Source of the DNA: a virus
DNA: 32,748 bases
Reading direction: 5' to 3' (one strand)
Virus record (IMG/VR): IMGVR_UViG_3300043803_001266
Coordinates: 1 to 32,748 of that record
The first letter of the stretch is position 1, and the number at the start of each line of letters is the position of its first letter. This document shows, piece by piece, positions 9,035 through 18,504 of the stretch. Both the position numbers and the translations under genes were made by a program. The notes below the pieces were generated by a model. It saw nothing but the letters and a program-made list of their open reading frames with translations. It had not been told where the DNA came from and searched no databases.

Positions 9035-10981
9035 TTATATTGTATATACGAGTTTTTCACCTGTAAGTTTTTCTAATAATCTTATAGCTTTAAGCATGTC
9101 AACATTAATTTTCTTACCATCACGTTCAGAATAATATGACCATGCCATATCTTCACTTGGTCCATCTGGAATAAGAGGGAATGAGTGAGGAGATATTGTT
9201 GTAACATTACCGGCTTCATCTCTTACGCGAAGTTCTGACGAACTACTAATATCAGCAGCAAATAATACAACTCCATCAATAATACTAGCAGATGGTGCGG
9301 TGCCATTTTTTATATGAACGCAACCAACTGCCGATGTTGCTTTAGCAGCGCCATTAATTCGTAAATTTCTATCGCTATCTATTCTTAATGCTTCATTTCC
9401 AACAGCATCAAAAACAATATCATTTCCAATACTACTTATGTCTGGAGCATAAGTTGTTGATGTATCTTGAAATGCTAGTCTGCTTCTAGTTGCACCAGTA
9501 TTATTTATATATACTACAACATTGTTAGCGGTACTTGCATTTCCAATAACATGTAAAAGATAAGCAGCGGCAGCCGTACCTATTGCAACATTTCCTCCTT
9601 GTCTATTTAATATAAGATTTTGGTGACCAGTTTCAGCATTATTAGTTGACTGTATCTCAGCATACTGACCAACACCAGCTTCATAATAACAACTCATTTT
9701 TAGTCTTTGGTCTAAATTATCTATTAAGATAGATGTACGACCAGCATTAGTATCTCCGAATACAGATAGTTTTTCTGGAGGACTACTTGTACCTATTCCA
9801 ATGTCTCCAGCACTAGTTATTCTCATTCTTTCTGTATTATTTGAAGTTATTACTAATGGATAATTATTTCGAGTACCAATATATCCCAATCCAGCTCCGG
9901 AATATAGTTGAACCTGTGCGCCAGTTGAACTTGTTTGTCCTTGAAGAAATAATGCGGCATCAGATGATGTACGTTGAATATCTAATGTTGTAGATGGACT
10001 ACTTGTTCCTATTCCAACATTTCCACCAGTAGTAATCCGCATTCTCTCAGTAAGCGTCGATCCTCCAAGATCACCATCTTTATTAAAGAATGCAATATGT
10101 TGAGATACTTTATTTGTAGCGCTGGATGGAATAAATGCGATTTTTGATCTATACCATCCTGTTATACCATCATCTCCAACGCCCATGTTATATGTGATTG
10201 ATCTGTCGCTACCATTACCAAATATATCAAGATCTCCTCTAACTTGTAGGGCAGAAGAACCAGCAGATGCTGGTGTGACACCAATTCCAACTTTACCATC
10301 ATTAGTTATTGTAATACGCGACGTTCCAGAAGTAGCGATAGATATATTAGTATTTTCTCGATTCCATACATAAGCATTACCAGCAGAATCCTGTAATAAC
10401 TCAAACCCATCCGTAGATGTTTGTCCCGTAGTAGTATTTGTTAGTTTTAATGAAGTAGCGGTTGCTGCATGTATATGTAATCCAGAGTAATTATTATTTA
10501 CAAACGTTGGGGTGGTTGTTCCTATCCCAACATTTCCAGAACTATCAATAACGAACGGCGAAGTATCACCAGTAACATCATTAACAACAAAACAGTTTCC
10601 AGTACCATCATGAGTAATAGTAAGGGGTACATTTGTACCGCTAGAACTAATTGTAATTCCAGTTGAGAAAACCGTAGCAGCGGTAAATGTTTTAGCACCA
10701 CTAATAGTTTGAGTTCCAGTAGTTCGTACAACCGTACTATCAACAGCTATACTATCCGCACTAACACTTATTCCATCGCCCTGACCAATATCTATTGTTC
10801 TATTTTCCGCAAGACTTCCACCACCAGCCAATCCGCTTCCTGCGGTAATTGTAATGTTACTATGGGTATGTCCACTAACACTAACTCCGGTATTGTTAAG
10901 TGTTAAAGATGTAAAATTACCACTATTAGCAGTGAAATTTCCACTAGTAGTTAAATCGTGATCGTTAAAATTAATACTCAT
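9035..10981 (-). CDS. Tail fibre with VGIGT repeats
   Basis: This 648-residue protein has the sequence pattern of a trimeric phage fibre. The N-terminal 50 residues contain GNFTSLTLNNTGVSVSGHTH, whose HxH motif is the type that coordinates metal ions along fibre shafts. Residues 45-110 have SGLAGGGSLAENRTIDIGQG. A series of beta-prism repeats follows, each marked by GNVGIGTSSPSTTLDI or a close variant (at least five). Such repeats commonly precede an S74 intramolecular chaperone, but here the end is a short helix, MLKAIRLLEKLTGEKL, and no chaperone motif is seen. The start lies five bases after the stop of the upstream fibre, with only a weak ribosome site, so reinitiation is likely. Confidence 0.78.
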   Translation of the reverse strand: MSINFNDHDLTTSGNFTANSGNFTSLTLNNTGVSVSGHTHSNITITAGSGLAGGGSLAENRTIDIGQGDGISVSADSIAVDSTVVRTTGTQTISGAKTFTAATVFSTGITISSSGTNVPLTITHDGTGNCFVVNDVTGDTSPFVIDSSGNVGIGTTTPTFVNNNYSGLHIHAATATSLKLTNTTTGQTSTDGFELLQDSAGNAYVWNRENTNISIATSGTSRITITNDGKVGIGVTPASAGSSALQVRGDLDIFGNGSDRSITYNMGVGDDGITGWYRSKIAFIPSSATNKVSQHIAFFNKDGDLGGSTLTERMRITTGGNVGIGTSSPSTTLDIQRTSSDAALFLQGQTSSTGAQVQLYSGAGLGYIGTRNNYPLVITSNNTERMRITSAGDIGIGTSSPPEKLSVFGDTNAGRTSILIDNLDQRLKMSCYYEAGVGQYAEIQSTNNAETGHQNLILNRQGGNVAIGTAAAAYLLHVIGNASTANNVVVYINNTGATRSRLAFQDTSTTYAPDISSIGNDIVFDAVGNEALRIDSDRNLRINGAAKATSAVGCVHIKNGTAPSASIIDGVVLFAADISSSSELRVRDEAGNVTTISPHSFPLIPDGPSEDMAWSYYSERDGKKINVDMLKAIRLLEKLTGEKLVYTI

Positions 10982-10986
10982 AATAA

Positions 10987-13959
10987 TTAACCATAATAAG
11001 TTTGAACTAAATTAGTTGCTGCTGTCCAACGAATATTATTACTAACTAATCCATTAACATTAATATCTAAACTAGATGTTCCGGTATTAGCTACAACGGT
11101 TGCCGCTACTCCGTTCAGACTGCTATCAATAAAGTTTTCTTCTATAATTGATCCAACTAAAGCTGTGGTATTACTATTTCTTTTAATACACCCTCTAAAA
11201 TTCCATCCAGCAGCACCACTGTTGGATATACTCAAACAGGTCAAATTAATATTAAAGTTCCAAACTCCGCTAACTGGTAATACTAGTTTGCTAGAAGATC
11301 CGTCAGTATACAATGTTGTTGTAGAAGCGTTAGATGTGCTATTACGCAAAGTTAATAAAGTCTGCTTAGAATCACCATCATTATTAAAATAACCATTGCT
11401 TAATGATAAAACTCCACTTAAACTATTAGTACCAATTCCTAATTTATTAGAATCATAATACAAACCAGATCCAACATCTATGGCCCCGCCAGATTTTGTT
11501 ACTAAAACTAGTCCGCTCGTTGATCCTAAAGATCCACTATTGGTTATATTACCATGAGAATGAGTTAATGATGCATACTGAGCAGGACCGCCCAAACCGG
11601 CCCACTCCACAACATCTCCGGATGCTCCGGGATTAGATAATACAAAAGTTGATCCATCAGTCGCAGTATAATCTTCACCATATAATAATTTAAAACCATT
11701 ATAATATACTGATAAATTACCAACTAAATAATTTGGACTAACGCTAAATGTATCTTTAGTTGTTGATAGTATTTCATAGCCAGTTATTGCAGAGGCGTAG
11801 AGATTAACGCTAACACTGCCATTAGTATCATCATAGCTAACGCTTATTCCTGTACCTCCAATAATGCCCGTACCAATAATATCCATTACATCTTCTGTAT
11901 TTAAATTGGATCCGCCGGTAGTACCAGTAGCATGAATAGTAAAAATACCATCGCTTGACGATAAGAAAATTCCTGTTCCAGCTACTATATTTTTAACTGG
12001 CAATAAGCCGCTAACGCCACTATTGAAATCTGTAATTTGTGAAACCGTATGAGTATGTCCATTCAAACTTACGCCCGTACCATTAACTTGTAGACTCTGA
12101 GTAAAATTACCGCTAGGAGCGCTAATACTTCCAGTAAAAGTTGCTCCGCTAAGATTTGCTTTACCAGCTAAAGTATTTGTAATCGTTGTGCTAAAATTAG
12201 CATCGTTTCCTAGCGCTGCTGCTAACTCATTCAAAGTATCCAGGGTAGATGGCGCAGAATTTACAAGATTACTAATTTCTGTTCTTACAAATGAGGTACT
12301 AGCTATTTGATTAGTATTTGTACCACTAGTTGCTGTTGGAACTAATGGAACTCCTGTAAAAGTTGGACTATTGTTAAATACTAATAATCCAGAACCAGTC
12401 TCATCAGATATTACCGAACTTAATTGAGATGATGTAGTATTTGCAAATTGATTTAGAGTTCCTGTTAACGGAGCATATATCCCGTTAACCAAGCCACTAA
12501 CCGAAGAGTTAAAATTAGTTATATCACTAGAACTATGAGTATGACCACTAAGACTCACTCCAGTATTATTAACGGCTAGATTTGTAAAATTTCCACTAGT
12601 AGAATTTATTAGCCCATTAGACGTAAGTCCATTAACAAAATTATGAATTGCATTAACTGTTCGATTATTATCCACATGTAAATATTGAGAGTGATCATCA
12701 TCACCTAGCCCGAACAAACTTCCGTGATCATTCTGAGTAACTTCAGCAATAGTGCTAATTACGGTTACTCGTATATCAAGAATACTAAGTAAAGTACATT
12801 TAGGAACATTTGTATAATCACTATCACCAGCAAATATTAGTCGATAAAGAGGTTTAACTTCGCTTAATGGAAGATTAGTAAGATTAACATCACTCCAAGA
12901 GTTATTGCTCTCAGCCGATCCTTGATTGCTATCAATTCTTTGACCCATAATACTAATAATAGGATCATCAATCTGATTAGTTGCAAGAATCCATACTGCG
13001 AAGTATCTTGTTTGTCCACCGGGACTAACATCGGGAATTGTCCAATTGCCACCAGTTAATAAGTTATATTGTGGTCCATTAGCACCATATTTAACAGGAT
13101 AGTCTGTTGCGGTATTCTTAACCCATTGACCAGTGCTTCCCTCGTGATAATAAACGGGAATTTGAGCAATCGGGCTTAACTCTTGACAGAACGGATCAGC
13201 ACTAGAACTATCAGTAATATTTATTTCAATATCTTCTTGATAAAGAGTACCATTACCAATTGATATAGTTGCATGACTATTGCTAGACCCATCTCCACCT
13301 AAAACATAATTACTAATACTCAAACCATTAACATATTGTGCGCCAAAAGTATTATGAATCCACTTGTGAGTGCTAGTGTCCATCACAATTCCGTGACGTT
13401 CTTCAGCAAAGAAAGTCATTTGTCCACTAGGACCAACTCCACTATTCCAAGCTACATATGCGATAGGAATGTCACTACTAAAATCAAAACCTGTAGTTTT
13501 ATTTGATATTTGATTATTAATAGTGTCAAAATGAATATAATTAATTTGGGTAAGATTTGGTATAGTTAAACTATCACCACTAGTTTTGACAACTTTAATA
13601 CCTTTATTATAATAACTATATGAACTTCCTGTGGGTTCTATTGTAAATATGTTTCCACTAACACTAATTCTACTATCAGTTCTATTAACAAATCCTTGAG
13701 GTTGTTGACTATCAACATGAACTAAGTTGGTAGAAGCAATGGTATAAATACCACTATTATTAGTTATAGATATATCATATCCAGCCGCTATATTCTGATT
13801 GACTCCACTAAGCTGTGTCCAAACCGAAATACCATCACCTATCTTAAAGATTTTATTAGTTAAATCATATCCTGGTTCACCACTAGCTAATACTGGATTA
13901 GCAGTACTCCATTCTGAACCTGAGCCTTTTCTAATTATGATATAATCATTTACTGGCAT
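10987..13959 (-). CDS. Long tail fibre with Mtd-type N-terminal domain
   Basis: This 990-residue fibre starts MPVNDYIIIRKGSGSEWSTA and contains GEPGYDLTNKIFKIGDG at about residues 27-43, the pattern of the major tropism determinant N-terminal domain that anchors fibres to a baseplate. Later parts carry DHGSLFGLGDDDHSQYLHVD (about residue 415), two GHTHS/GHTHT motifs, and an SPTFTGVPLVPTA stretch typical of phage fibre shafts. The last 150 residues are beta-rich (SNKLVLPVSGVWNFNINLTC type) and may form a C1q-like head; this is a weak reading. A GAGGA ribosome site precedes the ATG. It belongs to the run of three consecutive fibre genes. Confidence 0.8.
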   Translation of the reverse strand: MPVNDYIIIRKGSGSEWSTANPVLASGEPGYDLTNKIFKIGDGISVWTQLSGVNQNIAAGYDISITNNSGIYTIASTNLVHVDSQQPQGFVNRTDSRISVSGNIFTIEPTGSSYSYYNKGIKVVKTSGDSLTIPNLTQINYIHFDTINNQISNKTTGFDFSSDIPIAYVAWNSGVGPSGQMTFFAEERHGIVMDTSTHKWIHNTFGAQYVNGLSISNYVLGGDGSSNSHATISIGNGTLYQEDIEINITDSSSADPFCQELSPIAQIPVYYHEGSTGQWVKNTATDYPVKYGANGPQYNLLTGGNWTIPDVSPGGQTRYFAVWILATNQIDDPIISIMGQRIDSNQGSAESNNSWSDVNLTNLPLSEVKPLYRLIFAGDSDYTNVPKCTLLSILDIRVTVISTIAEVTQNDHGSLFGLGDDDHSQYLHVDNNRTVNAIHNFVNGLTSNGLINSTSGNFTNLAVNNTGVSLSGHTHSSSDITNFNSSVSGLVNGIYAPLTGTLNQFANTTSSQLSSVISDETGSGLLVFNNSPTFTGVPLVPTATSGTNTNQIASTSFVRTEISNLVNSAPSTLDTLNELAAALGNDANFSTTITNTLAGKANLSGATFTGSISAPSGNFTQSLQVNGTGVSLNGHTHTVSQITDFNSGVSGLLPVKNIVAGTGIFLSSSDGIFTIHATGTTGGSNLNTEDVMDIIGTGIIGGTGISVSYDDTNGSVSVNLYASAITGYEILSTTKDTFSVSPNYLVGNLSVYYNGFKLLYGEDYTATDGSTFVLSNPGASGDVVEWAGLGGPAQYASLTHSHGNITNSGSLGSTSGLVLVTKSGGAIDVGSGLYYDSNKLGIGTNSLSGVLSLSNGYFNNDGDSKQTLLTLRNSTSNASTTTLYTDGSSSKLVLPVSGVWNFNINLTCLSISNSGAAGWNFRGCIKRNSNTTALVGSIIEENFIDSSLNGVAATVVANTGTSSLDINVNGLVSNNIRWTAATNLVQTYYG

Positions 13960-13991
13960 AAAATATCCTCAAAACCTACCAGTATTATAAA

Positions 13992-15728
13992 TTATGGAGT
14001 ACCACCATCAATTACAGCATAATATAAATATGTAGGATTATTAGCGCTAACGCCACTAATTCTTGTTAAACCATCAATAACTGTGCTAGTTTGACCAAGA
14101 TTTACTGTTGTGGAACCTAGCGTTACGCCACTACTAGCTAAATTTGTTACCGGAATATTAGTTGGTAAATAAGCTACTCCAATAGTACCAGCATTAATAT
14201 TACTAGCATTTAAATTAGTAACATTAGAACCATTTCCATTAAATGTAGCATATATAGTACCAGCATAAAAATCTCCATTAGCATCTCTCGCCACTATAGT
14301 ACCAGTAGCATTAGCATGAGTAGCATTAGTAGTAATTGTATATGCAGTACCATCATCAACACCAGGTGATGTTGCTGATAATCCTGTGCCGGCCACAGTA
14401 ATTGTACTAGCATATTGACCAGTCGTATCTGTACCAAGAGTAACACTATTATTTGCTATGGTTGTATTAATAGTTAAGACACCATTACCAAGCTCTGTAA
14501 GAGTAACACTACTAGTACCAGTAACATCTCCTGTTAATGTGCCAGTAATTACTGGACTTGGCAAGCCACTTAGATTAACAAAATTTCTATAATAACTACC
14601 ATGTTGACCATCTAACAAATCAGCATTTAAATTATTAACTAAAGTTGAAGACGATACTGATAGTGGCGCAGTACCATTAGGCACTGTAGATGTGATAGTA
14701 TTAGCTGTAATGTCTCCGCTAGTATAAACATTGGGAGACGAACCAGAATTACTAATAAATTCCCATCTACTATCATTAATATCCCAAACTATTTGATGAA
14801 CTTTACTATTATCATGATCAAGAACTTGCAATCCACCCAAACTTTCTGTTCCAGAAACATTAACTTGTATGATATTATCTCCAATATCAACAGTTGTACT
14901 ATTAACAGTAGTAGCAGTACCCTGAACAACCAGATTACCTCCAACGGTAACATTTCCATCAGTAGTTAAGTTTCGTAAACCAGTTATATCTTTACTACTA
15001 TCCAGTACAACAGCTCTACTAGCCGATGCTGTTCCAACAACAACCCCAGATAAATATGTTAACTCATTTAGTGTGGCTTTGGTAGATGCATCTGTTATAT
15101 TACTCCATAAATGAGTATGATTAGTATAAGCATATCCTGTGGTATGAATAGTTAATATATTACTATTACTATCATAACTTAAAACAATGCCAGTACCAGC
15201 ACTAAGAGTTGTGTCTACTTGATCAGAAACCGCATTCGCAAAATCTGTGATCAAAGTTGATGGTATGCCAGTAACACAGGCTTTTAAGGTTCCAGCACTG
15301 TCATCATATGTCCAAGCTATCCCTGTACAGTTGCGTAAAAATCCGGTAGTTGTATGGTCTCCACTACCAACAATATCTTGAACGCCTTCTGCGTCAACAG
15401 AAGCGACTGATACAAGATCCAATACTGCTTGATTAAAATTATTAACTTGAGAGGTGGCTATTCCTGTTACTCCAATAGTAAGTGTTGAGCCATCCGGTCC
15501 TAATATTAATCCAACACCACTATTACTTAAAAAGCCACTTGGTACTATAGCCGTAAATGGTAGTCCACTGGCCCAATGTGTTGAACCATCGCCTATCTTA
15601 AATCTTTTTGTTGTAGTATCATAACCTAATTCACCATTATATAATATGCCTTGTCCTAAAATACCAGAGGCATTATTCCATTGGGTTGTTGATCCTCTTC
15701 TAAATTGAATTAAATTATTAATTGGCAT
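13992..15728 (-). CDS. Tail fibre with Mtd-type N-terminal domain
   Basis: This 578-residue fibre begins MPINNLIQFRRGSTTQWNNA and has NGELGYDTTTKRFKIGDG at about residues 33-50, again the Mtd-type N-terminal domain. The shaft carries NHTHLWSNITDASTKATLNE, a SASRAVVLDSSKDI block, and NADLLDGQHGSYY, an element found in many phage fibres. The C-terminus (GGTP) has no recognisable chaperone. An AAAGG ribosome site lies ten bases before the ATG. It is the first of the three fibre genes in transcription order, directly after two small structural proteins. Confidence 0.8.
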   Translation of the reverse strand: MPINNLIQFRRGSTTQWNNASGILGQGILYNGELGYDTTTKRFKIGDGSTHWASGLPFTAIVPSGFLSNSGVGLILGPDGSTLTIGVTGIATSQVNNFNQAVLDLVSVASVDAEGVQDIVGSGDHTTTGFLRNCTGIAWTYDDSAGTLKACVTGIPSTLITDFANAVSDQVDTTLSAGTGIVLSYDSNSNILTIHTTGYAYTNHTHLWSNITDASTKATLNELTYLSGVVVGTASASRAVVLDSSKDITGLRNLTTDGNVTVGGNLVVQGTATTVNSTTVDIGDNIIQVNVSGTESLGGLQVLDHDNSKVHQIVWDINDSRWEFISNSGSSPNVYTSGDITANTITSTVPNGTAPLSVSSSTLVNNLNADLLDGQHGSYYRNFVNLSGLPSPVITGTLTGDVTGTSSVTLTELGNGVLTINTTIANNSVTLGTDTTGQYASTITVAGTGLSATSPGVDDGTAYTITTNATHANATGTIVARDANGDFYAGTIYATFNGNGSNVTNLNASNINAGTIGVAYLPTNIPVTNLASSGVTLGSTTVNLGQTSTVIDGLTRISGVSANNPTYLYYAVIDGGTP

Positions 15729-15746
15729 ATTTAGTACCTTTATAGG

Positions 15747-15965
15747 TTATGGTGATCCGCAGTCTAGTTCATAAAAATAATTATCTAAATAATAATCCAA
15801 TCCATCAACTCCAGTCTTTTTGATTTTTGTTAATGGAATATTGTCTGGTAAATCTGAAATTAAAAATTTTTCAGTATTCACAACTTCAATATTTAATGAA
15901 ACCTGATCTTCAACAGTAACTATATTGGCCTCATTTGAGGTTTCAATAACAATAATATTGCTCAT
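15747..15965 (-). CDS. Small structural-type protein, 72 residues
   Basis: The protein is MSNIIVIETSNEANIVTVED and onward, ending YYLDNYFYELDCGSP; no family is recognised. I use the ATG at 15965 because it overlaps the stop of the upstream gene as ATGA; a TTG nine bases earlier is possible but less convincing. The middle (LISDLPDNIPLTKI) and the C-terminal DGLDYYLDNYFYEL resemble the short linker proteins often found between a baseplate-proximal protein and a fibre. It lies 18 bases before the first fibre gene. Confidence 0.62.
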   Translation of the reverse strand: MSNIIVIETSNEANIVTVEDQVSLNIEVVNTEKFLISDLPDNIPLTKIKKTGVDGLDYYLDNYFYELDCGSP

Positions 15966-16390
15966 GTCTGACAATCCAATGCGGTTTCAGAACTACTATA
16001 TCGTTGTTTAATTGTTATTACACCATAAAGTAATCGTATAGTATAATTACCACCATCTCCATAGAATTCATCTGGTGATTGTAATTCAAGATCGTATTTA
16101 GCACTATCAAAGTCAAAATTATTGGTAGTATCAGATGGTAATAATAGGGTTAATCTACCATCAGTACCATCTATATAAAATTTATATAATGAATAATCTG
16201 CATTAGTGGTAGTATATACTTTTGTTGATGCTAGACTTTTTTTACTAACAGATAAATATTCGGTCTTCATAGTTAATCTAGCACACCAATTAGTAATATT
16301 AATAGGATTTTCATTAGCATCTTTATATACTAATGATATTCTAAAAGACGATCCTCTTTCTATAGTAAAATTATAGTTAGCGGCTGACAT
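15962..16390 (-). CDS. Beta-rich phage structural protein, 142 residues
   Basis: The sequence opens MSAANYNFTIERGSSFRISL, followed by KDANENPINITNWCARLTMK. The combination of an ERGSSF start, a D.N..PI.ITN.. turn and A.LTMK is typical of small phage tail or baseplate proteins with an immunoglobulin-like fold (comparable to the N-terminal domain of BppU-type upper baseplate proteins). A second beta block is DGRLTLLLPSDTTNNF and YDLELQSPD. The ribosome site AAAGGG lies before the ATG. It sits between the connector-type gene and the fibres and may attach them to the tail. Confidence 0.68.
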   Translation of the reverse strand: MSAANYNFTIERGSSFRISLVYKDANENPINITNWCARLTMKTEYLSVSKKSLASTKVYTTTNADYSLYKFYIDGTDGRLTLLLPSDTTNNFDFDSAKYDLELQSPDEFYGDGGNYTIRLLYGVITIKQRYSSSETALDCQT

Positions 16391-16401
16391 TAATGCCCTT
16401 T

Positions 16402-16917
16402 CTAGAACATATTTTTATGACGATGATTATCGTAGGCGATAAGCATAAATGGATCAAATTTATTGCCAACAAAAGGACTAAGTATAGCAGCAACTGCTGT
16501 AGCTTGTTGAACATCCCAGTGTTCTGATAAGTTGCTATACAACTGACACGGACCGTGCTGTATAATTTCTTTAAAGCCTGATAAATGATTGGATATTGCT
16601 AACTGAGCAGGACCAAGACCGGCCCTTACACCTTCTAGCGCTGCTCTGGTTCTAAAATTACTTTGATCAATAATACAAGCTGCTTTTAAACTAACTAAGC
16701 AAAGAAAAATCTCGTCTTTATTGGCTGTGGGATCAGGATTTATGGTATTATTTATACTATCAACATTATATTCTGTTTCTAATTGAACATCAAACTGAAC
16801 ATATCTAGCAGCTACTGTTATAACTTGTGTTAATCTATCATCATTATAACTAGGATTATCAGATAAATCATTTATTAAAACTCTAACTAAATTAATAATA
16901 TCAGATTGCCAAGCCAT
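16402..16917 (-). CDS. Putative head-tail connector/adaptor protein
   Basis: A 171-residue, mainly helical protein. I start it at MAWQSDIINLVRVLINDLSD because an AAAGGAG ribosome site is correctly spaced from that ATG; an earlier in-frame start adds 12 residues over the ribosome site and is rejected. The N-terminal RVLINDL..NPSYNDDRLTQ followed by AARYVQFDV is the arrangement seen in head-completion adaptors (an HK97 gp6-like pattern), and it is the first gene after the major capsid gene. Family assignment is by pattern and position only. A terminator separates it from the capsid gene, so it may be transcribed partly by read-through. Confidence 0.6.
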   Translation of the reverse strand: MAWQSDIINLVRVLINDLSDNPSYNDDRLTQVITVAARYVQFDVQLETEYNVDSINNTINPDPTANKDEIFLCLVSLKAACIIDQSNFRTRAALEGVRAGLGPAQLAISNHLSGFKEIIQHGPCQLYSNLSEHWDVQQATAVAAILSPFVGNKFDPFMLIAYDNHRHKNMF

Positions 16918-16956
16918 AATATCTCCTTTGTTATATACTAATGTATTATACACCTA

Positions 16957-16990
16957 AAAAATAAGGCTGGCACTAGGCCAGCCCTATTTT
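16957..16990 (-). terminator. Intrinsic terminator after the capsid gene
   Basis: On the minus strand the arms GGCTGGC and GCCAGCC form a seven-base stem around a CTAGT loop, with A-rich flank before and a TTATTTTTT tract after. It lies about 25 bases past the stop of the major capsid gene and ends roughly 40 bases before the start of the connector-type gene. Because the flanks are A-rich on one side and T-rich on the other, it could also stop plus-strand transcripts. It probably sets the capsid transcript apart from the lower-level tail genes. Confidence 0.85.
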
Positions 16991-17013
16991 ATAATCAAGT
17001 TATTATGGTTATA

Positions 17014-18027
17014 TTATAGAGCGCCAAGTAGCACTCTACGATTATCAAGAACAGCAAAACCTTGTTCTGCCCAACCATAGAAACCAGCTCGTTTTTGACG
17101 ATGAAGTGTATCATCTTCAAAAATTTGAACTTCTTGACGAACTGGCATAATGAAGCTGTCTCTCTTGCGAAGATCAAGACCAACAACAACTTCTAGTTTG
17201 CTGCCAGGAAGACTACCACTAAGAGTATTGCTATAGAATAGTTGATACTCTTGACCTTCACCAAGTTCATCAAGATCGTGAAGATTGATGCCGAATACTC
17301 TGTTAAGAGTACCGTCAGCAGCAGTATAAATTTCACGACGAGTAACTTCATCAACTTGGTCGATACCCCAATTACGAATATCTTCCATAGCCTCTGGTGA
17401 AACATAAAGATCGGTCAACATACCACGATTATTACTAGCGGAGTTACCACCGCCGTTACGTCTCATGACTGTTTTCATCAAAGAAACCAATCTCTTGCTA
17501 AATTGACCAGCTGTAGCATCGCTATCGTAAACTACGATATTGCGATCAACACCAGCGGCAAGAACAGTGTGCCAGCCGTCATCATTCATCTTCTTGACGA
17601 ATGAACCTTCTAGCACTTCCATGGCACGACCAACAACATCCCAGCGAGCATCACGAGCATACTTTAGTAAGTAGTCGATACTAGCTCCGATGTCATAGGT
17701 TGGAACCATGACGTAATCGCCTTCAACATGACGTTCTGGAATATAGCCGTGATTAGGAACAGTATAAGCAACAAAGTCTTTTTCTGTTCCAGGAGCTAAG
17801 AAATCTAGTGGGAATTCAGGAGTAGCACTTTGAGCCAATTGAATGGGTTCAAAAATACCATCAAGAATATCACCACTCAACAAACCTTGACGAAGTGGAA
17901 GCTCTAGTGCTTTTGCAAATTCTGCATTAGCAGCAAGAGATACCTCTCTATTAGCAGAACCAGATTTTACCAAAAGATCGGTAAGTTCTGGTGTTGGCTT
18001 AAAAGCTTTAGTATTAACTTCTGACAT
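17014..18027 (-). CDS. Major capsid protein, HK97-like
   Basis: This 337-residue protein is assigned as the major capsid protein from length, position after the scaffold and decoration genes, and sequence character. It has a helical N-terminal arm (residues 1-60, FKPTPELTDLLVKSGSANRE), then YIPERHVEGDYVMVPTYDIG, a long spine-type helix (YLLKYARDARWDVVGRAMEV), a central LTDLYVSPEAMEDIRNW that is characteristic of HK97-fold A-domains, and VVGLDLRKRDSFIMPVR near the end. A GGGAG ribosome site is in place and an intrinsic terminator follows, which suits a heavily made protein. Its codons look more GC-rich than those of the neighbouring late genes. Confidence 0.85.
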   Translation of the reverse strand: MSEVNTKAFKPTPELTDLLVKSGSANREVSLAANAEFAKALELPLRQGLLSGDILDGIFEPIQLAQSATPEFPLDFLAPGTEKDFVAYTVPNHGYIPERHVEGDYVMVPTYDIGASIDYLLKYARDARWDVVGRAMEVLEGSFVKKMNDDGWHTVLAAGVDRNIVVYDSDATAGQFSKRLVSLMKTVMRRNGGGNSASNNRGMLTDLYVSPEAMEDIRNWGIDQVDEVTRREIYTAADGTLNRVFGINLHDLDELGEGQEYQLFYSNTLSGSLPGSKLEVVVGLDLRKRDSFIMPVRQEVQIFEDDTLHRQKRAGFYGWAEQGFAVLDNRRVLLGAL

Positions 18028-18053
18028 AAGTGTTTCTCCCTTATTTTAAAAAA

Positions 18054-18503
18054 TTATCGAATGTTGACTGAGACTTTGGCGTAACCATCAGCATCTACTT
18101 TGCTCAAGAATGAGCCAATTTGCACAGCGTTGGTACTTGTGGTAGAAATTAGGCCATTAGCACCAACATAAGCGCCGCTACCAGCACTTGGGGTACCATC
18201 AACCAGATTTGTAGTAACTTGACCAACACGCAACAGTGTGACTTTGCCACCAACTTGCACTTCATCTTTGTGCCAATTGATGTGCTGTCTGGTTAGATCA
18301 TAATTGACTACGTCATTTAATAGAACGCCGACTGGAAGAGAACCGCTAGCAGCAGCAGCATATGCCACAACAGCAGCAGAATCATCCATTGCTACGCCTG
18401 AACCACTAGTTGTAGTGCAAACAACACCGCCCCTAGCGCCAGTTGTATTCATGAAAAATGATACATCGGTAAGTACTTCGATACGATCAGGTTTAAGAGC
18501 CAT
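18054..18503 (-). CDS. Capsid decoration-type protein
   Basis: A 149-residue protein between the scaffold and the major capsid genes, a place usually taken by a head decoration or stabilising protein. It begins MALKPDRIEVLTDVSFFMNT, then a glycine-rich, alanine-rich part (ARGGVVCTTTSGSGVAMDDS) and beta strands (VQVGGKVTLLRVGQVTTNLV). The fold is probably all beta. The ribosome site AAGGGAG overlaps the last codons (KGE stop) of the upstream gene, so the two are tightly coupled. A decoration role is inferred; the family was not recognised from a motif. Confidence 0.68.
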   Translation of the reverse strand: MALKPDRIEVLTDVSFFMNTTGARGGVVCTTTSGSGVAMDDSAAVVAYAAAASGSLPVGVLLNDVVNYDLTRQHINWHKDEVQVGGKVTLLRVGQVTTNLVDGTPSAGSGAYVGANGLISTTSTNAVQIGSFLSKVDADGYAKVSVNIR

Positions 18504-18504
18504 A

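Noticed and set aside
9035-15728. Diversity-generating retroelement acting on the Mtd-type fibres
   Set aside because: The Mtd-type domain here is the N-terminal anchor only; no reverse transcriptase, template repeat or variable-repeat pair was seen in the window.
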